Of a stretch of 64,000 nt of DNA, positions 1 through 8,895 are shown one piece after another; the stretch's first letter is position 1; each line of letters starts with the position of its first letter. Both the position numbers and the translations under genes were made by a program. This stretch comes from Streptomyces sp. TBY4 (GTDB taxonomy: Bacteria > Actinomycetota > Actinomycetes > Streptomycetales > Streptomycetaceae): assembly GCF_024213195.1 (NCBI RefSeq), contig NZ_JANAVF010000003.1, positions 519,420-583,419 on the forward strand. The letters run 5' to 3'. The notes beneath the pieces are model-generated. The model searched no databases, was not told where the DNA came from, and saw nothing but the letters and a program-made list of their open reading frames with translations.

Positions 1-1
1 C

Positions 2-811
2 TCGGCGCTGCGCCTGCGCGAGCGTCTGGACGGCCTGCCGACGGGCGGGACCGTCCTGGTCGTCGGCGACGGGCTGACCGGGATCGAGACCGCCACCGAG
101 ATCGCCGAATCCCGGCCCGGCCTGTCGGTGACGCTGATCGCCCGCGAGGAGCTGGGCGCCCGGCTGTCCGCCGGAGCCCGCGCCCACCTGCGCCGGGCCT
201 GCGACCGGCTCGGCATCACGGTCCTGGAGCACACCGCCGTCGAAGCCGTCGAAGCGCGCCGGGTGCTGTGCGCCGACGGCGCCGCCCTGCCGTCCGACGC
301 GACCGTGTGGGCGGCCGGGTTCGCGGTCGCCCCCCTCGCGGCCGACGCAGGGCTGGAGGTCACCGCGGACGGCCGGATCCTCGTCGGCCCCACCATGCGC
401 TCGCTCTCGCACCCCGACGTCTACGCCGCCGGGGACGCCGTCCACACCCTCGGCGAGAACGGCCTGCCGCTGCCCATGTCCTGCGCCTCGGCCGGCTTCA
501 CCGCCATGCAGGCGGTCAAGGCCGTCGTGGGAAGCCTGACCGGCGCCGGGGTCGGCCACGTCAAGCTGGCCTACCCGGGCAACCACATCAGCCTCGGGCG
601 GCGGGACGGGATCCTCCAGCTGGTCGACGGCGCCGCGCGGGCGAAGCCCACGTACACCGGAGGCCGGAAGGCCGCGCGGATCAAGGCGGGCATCCTCGGC
701 ATCTCGCTGTGGGGCGCCGCGCACCCGACCTTCGGGCTTCCCGTGCGGCGGCGACGCCTGGCCGCCGTGCCGGACGCATCCGCCCGCAAGGCGGTCGCGC
801 AGTCGTCGTAG
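2..811 (+). CDS. NAD(P)/FAD-dependent oxidoreductase (NDH-2-like), 5' end outside window
   Basis: The frame is open from the first bases, so the N-terminal FAD-binding half lies outside the window. The visible part starts with the second nucleotide-binding motif VVGDGLTGIE (about residues 17-26), which fits the NAD(P)H fold of class-II NADH dehydrogenase-like pyridine nucleotide-disulfide oxidoreductases. Near the C-terminus the FAD-contacting motif DVYAAGDA is clear. Enzymes of this family move electrons from NAD(P)H to a quinone or another acceptor at the membrane face; the acceptor cannot be read from sequence. The stop is one base before the GTG of the ECF41-like sigma gene, so the two are probably co-transcribed. 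ECF41 sigma factors are known to sit beside oxidoreductase-type genes, and this pairing matches. Confidence 0.85.
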   Translation, partial: SALRLRERLDGLPTGGTVLVVGDGLTGIETATEIAESRPGLSVTLIAREELGARLSAGARAHLRRACDRLGITVLEHTAVEAVEARRVLCADGAALPSDATVWAAGFAVAPLAADAGLEVTADGRILVGPTMRSLSHPDVYAAGDAVHTLGENGLPLPMSCASAGFTAMQAVKAVVGSLTGAGVGHVKLAYPGNHISLGRRDGILQLVDGAARAKPTYTGGRKAARIKAGILGISLWGAAHPTFGLPVRRRRLAAVPDASARKAVAQSS

Positions 812-812
812 G

Positions 813-1778
813 GTGACCCGTATGGCGACCATCGGCGAAGACCCTTTCGACGTAGGCCTGTTCGAGGCCGGCCGCAACCGGCTGGCCTCGCTGGCGTACC
901 GCCTGCTGGGCTCCGCCGCCGATGCCCAGGACGTCGTGCAGGACGCGTACCTGCACTGGCAGGCCGCCGACCGGCAGCAGATCAGGGTGCCGGAGGCATG
1001 GCTGACCAAGGTGGTCACCCACCTGTGCCTCGACCGGCTCCGCTCGGCGACGGCCCGCCACGAACGCACCGCCGGCGCCTGGTTCCCCGAACCGCTCCTC
1101 GAAGGCGACCCGATGCTCGGCCCGGCCGAGACCTACGAGCAGCGCGAATCGGTCTCCCTGGCCGTACTGACCGTCATGGAGCGCCTGTCACCCGTCGAGC
1201 GGGCCGTCTACATCCTGCGCGAGGCCTTCTCCTACGGCCACGCCGAGATCGCCGGGATCCTCGACATCACGGAGTCCGCGAGCCAGCAGCACCTGCACCG
1301 CGCCCGCACCCGCGTCACCGCCACGCGCCGCCGCGGCGCCGGGGAGGTCGACCCCGCTTCGGCGCGCAGGATCGTAGAAGAGTTCCTGACCGCCGCCACC
1401 TCGGGCCGTACCGAACGGCTGGTGGCCCTCCTCACCGACGACGTGGTCGTGCTCTCCGACGGCAACGGCCTCGCCAGGAAGCTGGTGCGCTACGAGACTC
1501 CGCGGCGGGTCGCCACCGTCCTGCGGGGCGGCTTCACCTCCACGCCCGCGAAGCGCCGGCTCGCCGGCGGCACGCTCGCTCTGCACTACGCGGTCGTCAA
1601 CGGCGCCCCCGCCGTCCTCTTCGTCCTCGGCGAACAGGTCGTGGGCGCCACGACCTTCGAGGTCGCCGAGGACGGGATCACGGCCGTACGGGGCATCGCG
1701 GCCCCCGCCCGCATCCGGCGCCTCGCCGAGGCCTGGCGGCGGCAGGAACCGCAGGCAGCGCTGATCAGCGAGTGGTGA
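813..1778 (+). CDS. sigJ: ECF sigma factor, ECF41/SigJ type with C-terminal SnoaL-like domain
   Basis: This 321-residue sigma-70 family protein directs RNA polymerase to alternative promoters. Region 2 lies at about 15-85 and contains the DAQDVVQDAY segment. Region 4 lies at about 120-175 (SPVERAVYILRE ... ASQQHLHRAR). A SnoaL-like extension fills about 185-315, which is the mark of the ECF41 group, where this domain replaces a separate anti-sigma factor. The linker has WFPEP where WLP is usual, and DGNGLAR where DGGGK is expected. The start is GTG at 813, one base after the upstream stop; ATG at 822 is an alternative. The last 14 bases overlap the convergent gene at 1765. The family is clear; the symbol is used loosely. 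Confidence 0.88.
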   Translation: MTRMATIGEDPFDVGLFEAGRNRLASLAYRLLGSAADAQDVVQDAYLHWQAADRQQIRVPEAWLTKVVTHLCLDRLRSATARHERTAGAWFPEPLLEGDPMLGPAETYEQRESVSLAVLTVMERLSPVERAVYILREAFSYGHAEIAGILDITESASQQHLHRARTRVTATRRRGAGEVDPASARRIVEEFLTAATSGRTERLVALLTDDVVVLSDGNGLARKLVRYETPRRVATVLRGGFTSTPAKRRLAGGTLALHYAVVNGAPAVLFVLGEQVVGATTFEVAEDGITAVRGIAAPARIRRLAEAWRRQEPQAALISEW

Positions 1779-3270
1779 CGCCGGTGACGTTGGGGTCCAG
1801 GACGAGCACGGCCGACCCGTCGAGCATCCACGCGTCGAACTCCTCCTGCGTCCCGTAGACCGGCTGCCCGCCGAACTGCCGGGTGAGCGCGGCGAGTTCC
1901 GCGAGGGCCTCGGCCGGGCGGTCGCCGGCCAGCGCGGACCGCACGCGGCCGAACCGGGGGAGCACCTCGCGGGCGACGTGGGCGTTCCGCTCCGCGGCCA
2001 GCTCCTCGGTCGCCCGGCGCAGGGCATCGGCCATGAGGACCGCCGTGGCGGCCTCCTGCTCCAGGAGCCGGATCCGGGCCTCCGCGGCGGAGTCCGCACG
2101 GGCCGCGAGGAGGGCGATCTGGAGCCCCTGGACGATGCAGGCGGCGGCCACCTGGCCCACCACCCCGCCCACCAGCGCCCCGACGACGGGCACGGGCAGC
2201 AGGGTCTGGCCGACCACGCCGCAGCCCCAGGCGAGACCGGTCGACACGGTCGCGGCCGCCGAGCGCGCGGCGAACTGCCCGGGACCGCAGTTCCCCCGTG
2301 CGAGGTCCAGCCCGGCCTCGGCCACGGCGAACGCCGCCTGCGCGGCGGCCCCCGGGAGCGTCCCGCCGCCCAGCGCCGCCGGCAGCCTGCCGGCAGCAGC
2401 GGCGATCCGTACGGCCTCGCCGAGCGCGGCCGTCGCGCCGGAGCGGGCGGCCCCGCCGACGGCGGAGCCGACCGCAGTGAAGGCGGCGACGGAGGCCGAG
2501 GTCTCGCCCGCCCGCACGCGCGCCGTCTCGCGTGCGACCGCGCCCACCCCGGCGGTGAGCCCGCCCAGCAGGGCGGCGGGCTTGGCGGCGGCGGCCATCT
2601 GCCGCGCCCCGGCGTGCGCGAACTTCCGGTTCGCCCACCCGAGCGGGTCGCGGGCCGCCCGGTGCGCCTCGTCGAGCGTGACGCCCTCGCTGCGGATGTC
2701 GCCGTATGCGAGGTGATCGGTCACCTGGGCGCGGGCGTCCTGGTAGTTCTCGTAGCGGAGTCCCTCCGACGGCAGGGTGAGCCGCTTGTCCAGGACGTTC
2801 TCCACCTCCGCCAGCCGGTCGGAGGCCACCAGGCGCTGCATGCCGTCGTAGTGCGGCCGGGCGAGCTGCTCCGCGGTGGCGGTCGCGTTCTGGTAGAGCT
2901 TCGCCTGCGCCTGCCCCACGACGCGGTCTCCGAGGAGCAGGTTCAGGTCGGCCGGGTCGGTCTGCGAACCGCCCGGAGCCCACTCGGTGGAGACGGCGCG
3001 CACCGCGGAGCCCTTCTCCGCGGCGGACAGGTTGAAGGACAGCTCGTGCATCACCTCGAAGAGGTGCCCCGCGCGCTGCTCGTTGCCGATGTTCACGTAG
3101 CGCTCGGCGAGGGCCTGCGCCGTCTTCCGGGTCCGCAGCGTCTCCAGCGTGGCGACGGCAAGGCGGCGCGTCGCGCCGTCGGCGAGGGCCCAGGCGGCGG
3201 CGTCCACGCCACCGGGGAGGGACCGGCCTGCGGAGTGCTCCGCATCCTCCTTGTCCTCCTTCCGGCTCAC
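1765..3270 (-). CDS. Unknown protein with long Ala/Gly-rich hydrophobic core (501 aa)
   Basis: I do not recognise the family. The first 200 residues are a charged, mostly helical, soluble-looking region. About 215-400 is a long run of Ala/Gly-rich hydrophobic segments resembling glycine-zipper membrane helices, and the C-terminal 90 residues are polar again. No catalytic motif is visible. The ATG overlaps the stop of the upstream gene by four bases, so the two are translationally coupled, and both have a glycine-rich membrane core between charged ends. They may act as a pair at the membrane, which is inference from layout only. The 3' end overlaps the convergent sigma gene by 14 bases. Confidence 0.75.
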   Translation of the reverse strand: MSRKEDKEDAEHSAGRSLPGGVDAAAWALADGATRRLAVATLETLRTRKTAQALAERYVNIGNEQRAGHLFEVMHELSFNLSAAEKGSAVRAVSTEWAPGGSQTDPADLNLLLGDRVVGQAQAKLYQNATATAEQLARPHYDGMQRLVASDRLAEVENVLDKRLTLPSEGLRYENYQDARAQVTDHLAYGDIRSEGVTLDEAHRAARDPLGWANRKFAHAGARQMAAAAKPAALLGGLTAGVGAVARETARVRAGETSASVAAFTAVGSAVGGAARSGATAALGEAVRIAAAAGRLPAALGGGTLPGAAAQAAFAVAEAGLDLARGNCGPGQFAARSAAATVSTGLAWGCGVVGQTLLPVPVVGALVGGVVGQVAAACIVQGLQIALLAARADSAAEARIRLLEQEAATAVLMADALRRATEELAAERNAHVAREVLPRFGRVRSALAGDRPAEALAELAALTRQFGGQPVYGTQEEFDAWMLDGSAVLVLDPNVTGVTTR

Positions 3271-4196
3271 GGGGCGGCCACGAGCCCTCCGAGCCGGATG
3301 CGGGTGTCCTTCACCACGCGCTCCGACAAGTCGGTGACCTGCCCGTCCTCATCGACGAGCGGGGTCCCGAGTACGGCGACCAGCAGACCGGCCAGCCCGA
3401 CCAGGACCGCCACCTCGGCGCGCTGCTCCGCCGTGTAGGCGTCGTAGTCCCGCTGACCGTCCACCAGGGCCCGGAAGGCGGGCAGCCGGCGCCGCATCTC
3501 CTTGCGGATCCCGTTCAGCAGCTGCCGCACCTGACGGCTGCGCTTGCCCGAGGCCGCGAACCGGGCCTCCCTGAGGCGGAGTTCGGCCGCGTGCTTCTTG
3601 AGCTCGGCCGCCACGGCACGCTGCTTGCGCTTGTCGTTGCGGCCCTTCCACTCGAAGAAGCCGCCCACCGCCAGCAGGACCGGCAGGGCCACGATGCCCG
3701 TCAGCACCGCCGTACCCGCCGCCACCCCGCCGCCGCCTGCCGCCAGCGAACCGCCGCCCAGCCAGGCGAGGGTGGCGCTCGTCGCGGCCGCTCCGGACAG
3801 GGCGGAGATGGCCGTCCCCGTGGATGCGGCGGCGAAGGCTCCCACCGCCGCGAACGTCAGCGCCCCCGCACCGGCCCCGACGGCGGCGCCGCCCGCCAGT
3901 GTGAGGACCGCCGTTACGGCGTCCAGCTGGATCCCGCTCAGTTCCGGGTCCGGCAGCTCCGCCTCCGTCGGCCGGGCCACGGCCGTCAGCTCGACCAGGT
4001 CCACGTTCTTCAGCCGGGAGAACACCTCGGCGAACGGCACGAGCGCCTTGCCGTAAGCCCTGCGCCGGGCCCGCTCCTGGGCCGCGCTCTCGGCGGCGAA
4101 ACGCTCGGCGAGCCGCTCCTGCCGCTCGACCAGCCTCTTGCGCCGCTTCTCGTTCTTCCGCTCCAGCCCCATGGCGTCGAAGATGGCTATGCCCAC
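3267..4196 (-). CDS. Unknown glycine-zipper membrane protein (309 aa)
   Basis: The open frame runs far upstream, but the real start is GTG at 4196: a GGGGAG ribosome site sits seven bases before it and the protein then begins MGIAIFDAMGLERK. A basic coiled-coil-like N-terminus (about 15-60) precedes a Gly/Ala hydrophobic core at about 95-175 with the signature STGTAISALSGAAAT and LAWLGGGSLAAGG. I believe similar signatures recur in uncharacterised bacterial membrane proteins. A second charged helical part and a short hydrophobic segment (AVLVGLAGLLVAVLG) follow. It is the first gene of a two-gene operon with the 501-aa protein. No function can be assigned. Confidence 0.75.
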   Translation of the reverse strand: MGIAIFDAMGLERKNEKRRKRLVERQERLAERFAAESAAQERARRRAYGKALVPFAEVFSRLKNVDLVELTAVARPTEAELPDPELSGIQLDAVTAVLTLAGGAAVGAGAGALTFAAVGAFAAASTGTAISALSGAAATSATLAWLGGGSLAAGGGGVAAGTAVLTGIVALPVLLAVGGFFEWKGRNDKRKQRAVAAELKKHAAELRLREARFAASGKRSRQVRQLLNGIRKEMRRRLPAFRALVDGQRDYDAYTAEQRAEVAVLVGLAGLLVAVLGTPLVDEDGQVTDLSERVVKDTRIRLGGLVAAP

Positions 4197-4417
4197 CGAG
4201 CGGCTCCCCGTTCCCTGCGTCCTCTGCCTGCGCGACGCACGCCATTTTGCAGCACATGTCGGCAAAGGGCCGGTGCCTTCCGCTACTTGGACACCGGGCC
4301 GGGGTGCTCGGACGGGGGCCGTACGCCGAACCGGGAGCCACTGGCCGAAGCGGAGGCCGCACGGATCGAACGGCTCGGCATTCGCTGGCTCGCCCTGGGC
4401 TGAGGCAGCCGCCGCGG

Positions 4418-4771
4418 TCAGCGGCCGGTCCGGTCGCGGCTCAGGGCCCGACCGCCCAGGACGGTGCCGGTCAGCCCGAGCAGCAGGGCCACGTAGGCTC
4501 CGCCCAGCCCGTTGCCGGTGCCGAGTCCGCCCTCGGCGGTGGCCGCGACCAGCCCGCCGAGGAGCATGGCGACCACCCCCGCGACCCTGGCCGCGGTGGC
4601 CCAGAGCTGCGCGTTTCCGGTGCCGGGTCGCCTCAGCAGCAGCACGGCGACGGCCACGGCTGCCAGCCCCAGCAGCCCGCCGACGGTGGCTCCGAGCCGT
4701 CCGGCGCTGAACTCGGTGACGCCTGCGGCGAGCGGCTCGGCCGTGGCGGTGATCAGGTGACGAGCGGACAT
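4418..4771 (-). CDS. DUF6223-like small membrane protein
   Basis: This 117-residue protein has three predicted membrane segments (about 24-47, 58-82 and 88-108) joined by loops carrying GTGN motifs (PGTGNAQ, LGTGNGLG), and the phrase VAATAEGGLGTGNG. I associate this pattern with the DUF6223 family of Streptomyces membrane proteins, recalled from memory. Its function is unknown. It is transcribed away from the sensor kinase gene and shares a 190-bp upstream region that holds a perfect inverted repeat at 4882-4901, so it may be a target of the adjacent two-component system. Confidence 0.7.
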   Translation of the reverse strand: MSARHLITATAEPLAAGVTEFSAGRLGATVGGLLGLAAVAVAVLLLRRPGTGNAQLWATAARVAGVVAMLLGGLVAATAEGGLGTGNGLGGAYVALLLGLTGTVLGGRALSRDRTGR

Positions 4772-4881
4772 CAGGACACTCCTCCGGTGTGGTGTGGTCC
4801 GAGCATCCCGGCCGGGCCGCGGCAGGTCGTCCCGCGAACGCGGGCACTTCGCGCTGCCACGGCCGCGGCAGGCGGCGCGGA

Positions 4882-4901
4882 GCTACCACGCACGTGGTAG
4901 C
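4882..4901. promoter_or_regulatory. Perfect inverted repeat, candidate operator of the adjacent two-component system
   Basis: GCTACCACG-CA-CGTGGTAGC is a perfect 9-bp inverted repeat with a two-base centre. It lies between the divergent DUF6223-like gene (start 4771) and the sensor kinase (start 4959). LuxR/NarL-type response regulators bind dimeric sites like this, so autoregulation by the 6080-6760 regulator is plausible. The role is inferred. Confidence 0.45.
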
Positions 4902-4958
4902 CGCCCACTCGTCCTCGAGCGGGATCCGCCCGCGGCGGCCCCGGGCTACGGTGCGCGC

Positions 4959-6083
4959 ATGAACAGAGCACGCTTCCGCCTCCGGCCCGGTGTCAGGGAC
5001 TGGCTGACCGCCGTCGGCGTGACGGCGGCGCTGCTGGTCACCGCCCTGTCGGGACAGGGGCAGCACTCCGGCCCGCTCGGCTACGTGCTGCTGGCGGTCG
5101 GCGGCCTGGCGCTGGCGGCGGGCCGCCGTGCGCCGGTCGCCGTCCTCGCCGTCACCGGGGTCTGCGCGGTGGGCTACCAGGCGGCGGGCTTCGACGTGGC
5201 CGCCGTGGCGTTCCTCTTCGCGGTGTACGCGGCCATGCGGGCGGGGCACCGCGTCATCACGGCCGCGGTGAGCGTGACCGTACTGGCCGCCCTCCCCCTG
5301 GCCGCCCTCGCCGCGGGCCGGCACGACACGGGCGAGGCCTTCGCGCAGGCCCGGGGCGCCCTCCAGATCGCCTGGCTCATCGCGGCGGCCGCCGCCGGCG
5401 AAGCCCTCCGGCAGGCCGAACGGCGGGCCGACGAAGCCGAGCGCACCCGGGAGGAGACCGCGCGGCGCCGCGCCGACGAGGAACGGCTGCACATCGCGCG
5501 GGAGCTGCACGATTCGCTCACCCATCAGATCTCGGTGATCAAGGTGCAGTCCGAGGCCGCCGTCCACGTGGCCCGCAAGCGCGGCGAACCTGTCCCGGAG
5601 GCCCTGCTGGCCATCCGGGAGGCCGGCCGCGAGGCGTCCCGGGAGCTCCGCGCCACCCTGGAGGCCCTGCGCGACGACGACACCACACCGCCGCACGGCC
5701 TCGCCCACATCCCGGAACTGGTCGAACGGTCCAGCAGAACCGGCATCCGCACCACCCTGACGATCCAGGACCGTCTGCACGACGAGGTACCGGCCACCGT
5801 GGGCCGAACCCTCTACCGCATCGTCCAGGAGTCCCTCACCAACATCGCCCGCCACGCGGACGCCACCACGGCATCGGTCCACATCGGCCACCGCCCGGAC
5901 GCCGTCACCCTCCGGATAGACGACGACGGCAAGGCCACACAGGCCGCCGCCCCCGAACCGGGCATCGGCCTGCTCGGCATGCACGAACGCGTCACCGCCC
6001 TCGGCGGCCGCCTCCGGGCGGCACCGCGCGCCGAGGGCGGCTTCACCGTCCGCGCCGAACTCCCCCTGCGGGGCACCTCGTGA
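4959..6083 (+). CDS. Two-component sensor histidine kinase (NarL/DesK-type)
   Basis: The protein has 374 residues from ATG 4959, chosen over longer upstream readings because hydrophobic segments begin soon after it. Four or five membrane segments lie at about 12-130. A short coiled coil rich in Arg/Glu leads into the HisKA_3 dimerisation domain, where ARELHDSLTHQ carries the phospho-accepting His. The HATPase_c domain follows, with the N-box QESLTNIARHA and the G-box GIGLLGMHERV. No extracellular sensor domain is visible, so the signal is probably felt in or near the membrane. Its stop overlaps the response regulator start (GTGA), so the pair is co-translated. Confidence 0.92.
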   Translation: MNRARFRLRPGVRDWLTAVGVTAALLVTALSGQGQHSGPLGYVLLAVGGLALAAGRRAPVAVLAVTGVCAVGYQAAGFDVAAVAFLFAVYAAMRAGHRVITAAVSVTVLAALPLAALAAGRHDTGEAFAQARGALQIAWLIAAAAAGEALRQAERRADEAERTREETARRRADEERLHIARELHDSLTHQISVIKVQSEAAVHVARKRGEPVPEALLAIREAGREASRELRATLEALRDDDTTPPHGLAHIPELVERSSRTGIRTTLTIQDRLHDEVPATVGRTLYRIVQESLTNIARHADATTASVHIGHRPDAVTLRIDDDGKATQAAAPEPGIGLLGMHERVTALGGRLRAAPRAEGGFTVRAELPLRGTS

Positions 6084-6760
6084 TCCGCGTCCTCCTGGTC
6101 GACGACCAGCCGCTCATCCGCAGCGGATTCCGCGCGTTGCTGGACCTCGAGGACGACATAGAGGTCGTGGCCGAGGCCGCCGACGGCCAGGAAGCCCTGA
6201 CGCTCGCCCGGCAGCACCTGCCCGACGTCGCCCTCGTCGACATCCAGATGCCGGTCCTCGACGGCATCGGGACGACCCGGCGCATTGCGGCCGACCCGGC
6301 GCTGGCCGGCGTACGCGTCGTCATCCTCACCAACTACGGCCTGGACGAGTACGTCTTCCACGCCTTGTCCGCGGGAGCCGCCGGCTTCCTCGTCAAGGAC
6401 ATCGAGCCGGAGGACTTCCTGCACGCCGTACGCGTGGCCGCACGCGGCGACGCCCTCCTCGCCCCCGCGATCACCCGCAAACTCATCGACCGCTACGTCA
6501 CCCAGCCGCCCCCCACCTCCCACCCGGCCACCGCGCTGTCCGGCCTGACCGCCCGGGAACGGGAGGCCGTCGTCCTGGTGGCACAGGGCCTCTCCACCGA
6601 AGAGCTGGCCTCCCGCATGGTGATCAGCCCCCTGACGGCCAAGACCCACATCAACCGCGCCATGACCAAACTCCACGCCCGAGACCGCGCCCAGCTGGTC
6701 ATCCACGCCTACGAATCGGGCCTGATCACCCCACGGACCCCACACACCCCCTCCCGCTGA
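6080..6760 (+). CDS. Two-component response regulator, NarL/LuxR family
   Basis: This 226-residue regulator is the partner of the upstream kinase, sharing a GTGA overlap. The receiver domain (about 1-120) has the acidic pair in VDDQPLIR, the phospho-acceptor Asp in VDIQMPVLDG (about residue 54), and the conserved Lys in FLVKDI. The C-terminal LuxR-type helix-turn-helix (about 150-212) reads LTAREREAVVLVAQG ... TAKTHINRAM. The inverted repeat at 4882-4901 is a reasonable binding-site candidate. Confidence 0.93.
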   Translation: MIRVLLVDDQPLIRSGFRALLDLEDDIEVVAEAADGQEALTLARQHLPDVALVDIQMPVLDGIGTTRRIAADPALAGVRVVILTNYGLDEYVFHALSAGAAGFLVKDIEPEDFLHAVRVAARGDALLAPAITRKLIDRYVTQPPPTSHPATALSGLTAREREAVVLVAQGLSTEELASRMVISPLTAKTHINRAMTKLHARDRAQLVIHAYESGLITPRTPHTPSR

Positions 6761-6813
6761 CCTGGTGCGATCGTCCACTGGGGACGGCCCCCCGGGTCCG
6801 TCAGACTGCCCAT

Positions 6814-7626
6814 ATGACCGCCACCGAACAGACGACAGCCGTCCGATCCCCATCGGCGCCGCTCGTCTTCGCCGCCGGCGCGACGGTGGGCGTCCTCGGC
6901 GGCCTGATCGGTCTCGGCGGCGCCGAGTTCCGCCTCCCGCTCCTCATCGGCATGTTCGGCTTCGCGGCCCTGTCGGCCGTCATCCTGAACAAGGCGATGA
7001 GCCTGGTCGTCGTGATCACCGCCCTGCCGGCCCGCCTCGCCGCGGTCTCCTCCGGCGACCTCGGCGCCCACTGGGGCATCGCCGCCAACCTCCTGGCCGG
7101 CAGCCTCCTGGGCGCCTGGGCAGGAGCGTCCTGGGCGGTGAAGATGCGCTCGGCCACCCTCTACAAGGTCCTCGCGATCCTCATGGTGGGCATGGCCGCC
7201 GCCCTCGTCCTCACCCACACCACCACGGTCGGGTCCCTCGACCTCCCCGGCCCGGTCCAGATCGTGGCGGGCGTGCTGGCGGGCTTCGGCATCGGCGTGG
7301 TCGCCGCCCTCATGGGCGTCGCCGGCGGCGAGCTCCTGATCCCCACGATCGTGCTGCTCTTCGGCGCCGACATCAAGCTCGCGGGCAGCCTGTCCCTCCT
7401 GGTCTCCCTGCCCACCATGCTCGTCGCCTTCGCCCGCTACAGCCGCGACGGCAGCTTCGCCGTCCTCGGCTCCAACCTGCGCTTCGCCACCCTCATGGCA
7501 ACCGGCTCGATCGCCGGCGCCCTCCTCGGAGGCCTCCTCCTGGGCGCGATCCCCGACCTGCTCCTGATCCCGGGCCTGGCGATCATCCTCCTCCTCTCAG
7601 CCCTCAAGGTCGCCCGCCACACCTGA
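6814..7626 (+). CDS. TauE/SafE family membrane transporter
   Basis: This 270-residue protein is almost wholly hydrophobic, with about eight membrane spans. The two halves start with related glycine-rich sequences, VGVLGGLIGLGGAEFRLPLL and IGVVAALMGVAGGELLIPT, the internal duplication typical of TauE/SafE (sulfite/organosulfonate exporter) proteins. Substrates in this family include sulfite, sulfoacetate and other small anions; none can be named here. It lies 53 bp after the response regulator on the same strand and could be co-expressed with it. Confidence 0.85.
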   Translation: MTATEQTTAVRSPSAPLVFAAGATVGVLGGLIGLGGAEFRLPLLIGMFGFAALSAVILNKAMSLVVVITALPARLAAVSSGDLGAHWGIAANLLAGSLLGAWAGASWAVKMRSATLYKVLAILMVGMAAALVLTHTTTVGSLDLPGPVQIVAGVLAGFGIGVVAALMGVAGGELLIPTIVLLFGADIKLAGSLSLLVSLPTMLVAFARYSRDGSFAVLGSNLRFATLMATGSIAGALLGGLLLGAIPDLLLIPGLAIILLLSALKVARHT

Positions 7627-7677
7627 AGCCCAACGCGCGCCCTCAGCGTTGTCAGTGCCGCCTTCTAGGGTCCCGGC

Positions 7678-8895
7678 ATGACGACGTTCCGTTCCGGCTT
7701 CACGCTCTGGCAGATGGTCCGCGGGGCACGTGAGCTCACCGAGCATCCGAGCGTGCTGGAGCGCATCGACGCGGTGCTGCGCATCATGGGCCCGGCCCAC
7801 GGCGGGACGGGATACGGCAAGGGCAGACCGCTGGTGAACGCCCTGGAGGACGTGGCTCAAGAGTCCGTCCTGTGCGAGGCCTTCGCCCTCGCCCAGCGTT
7901 TCCAGCGGTTCGCCGCCTACGCCGGCGGCGAGCTGTTCCTCGAAATCCTGGAGAACTACTACGACGCGGAGGCGCGGCATATCAGCGAGGAAGCCATGCG
8001 CAGGACGGTGGCCCTGGGCGCGGACCGGGCGGTGGCCGTGCTGGACGCCCTCTCCGAGGGCGACCCCCACGCCACGGTGGCCGACGCACGGGACCTCTTC
8101 CGCGGGATAGCCCTGTCCGTGGACCACTTGGGCATCGGCACCGGCGAGGGCGGCATCCGGCTGCCCACGCGGGAGCGGAGGCGGCTCCAGCAGTACGGCC
8201 ACATGGAGCTGGTGCTGAGGAACCTGCCGCGCCCGGCCTCGGCCGAGGCCGCGCGGATGGTCGGCGACTTCCTGGCCGATGCCGACGCGGGGCTGCTCGC
8301 CCAGCTGCTGGAGCTGAAGGCCCGGAGAGCGGGTCTTGACGCTCTGCGCGCCGCGGTGGAGGACGGGACGAGCTCCGAGAGCACCCTCCACGCCCGCCTG
8401 AGGAATCAGGAGTGGATCTTCGGCGGCGCCTACGTCGCGGAGTTGGCCCGCCGGCAGTACACGGCGGACACGATCCTCGACATCCCGCTCCTGCGCGGCG
8501 ACGGGTCCCTGCACGTGGTGGAGCTCAAGCGCGCCAACATCAAGGACCTGGTGATCCGCCGCAGCGGCCACCTCATGCTGGGAGCCGCGGCCCACCACGC
8601 GGTGTCGCAGGCGCAGAACTACCTCCGCACCATGGACGAGAACCGCGAGGCCATCCTCGCGCGGCACGGCGTCGACACCCGCAGAGCCTCGGCAACGGTC
8701 GTGATCGGCCACCCGCGCTACGTGAGCGGGGACATCACCCCCGAACACATCGCGGAGACGCTGCGCACCTACAACACCCACACCTCGCGCATCGAAGTGA
8801 TCACGTACGAAGCCCTGCTGGAGTCGGCGGCCCGGATGCTGGCCCTCGCCTCAGCCCAGCAGGACCCCGACCAGCCCGAGGACCCCACACCATGA
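7678..8895 (+). CDS. Shedu-like (DUF4263-type) nuclease candidate, possible phage defence
   Basis: The N-terminal 230 residues are helical and unrecognised. From about 235 the protein follows the PD-(D/E)XK layout seen in Shedu (SduA/DUF4263) immune proteins: LRNQEWIFGG (the inflow helix, usually a Leu-x-x-x-Pro/Trp motif), ILDIPLL with an acidic residue, VVELKRA with the Glu-x-Lys pair at about 280, and a late helix with SQAQNYL at about 310. Shedu proteins are single-gene nucleases that protect against phage. The gene stands alone and ends in an ATGA overlap with a 31-codon ORF. The fold match is by eye; the immune role is inferred. Confidence 0.62.
   Translation: MTTFRSGFTLWQMVRGARELTEHPSVLERIDAVLRIMGPAHGGTGYGKGRPLVNALEDVAQESVLCEAFALAQRFQRFAAYAGGELFLEILENYYDAEARHISEEAMRRTVALGADRAVAVLDALSEGDPHATVADARDLFRGIALSVDHLGIGTGEGGIRLPTRERRRLQQYGHMELVLRNLPRPASAEAARMVGDFLADADAGLLAQLLELKARRAGLDALRAAVEDGTSSESTLHARLRNQEWIFGGAYVAELARRQYTADTILDIPLLRGDGSLHVVELKRANIKDLVIRRSGHLMLGAAAHHAVSQAQNYLRTMDENREAILARHGVDTRRASATVVIGHPRYVSGDITPEHIAETLRTYNTHTSRIEVITYEALLESAARMLALASAQQDPDQPEDPTP

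Noticed and set aside
4197..5984. The 900-codon open frame that would extend the 309-aa membrane protein far upstream
   Set aside because: The upstream part is antisense to the sensor kinase and DUF6223 region; a good ribosome site marks GTG 4196.
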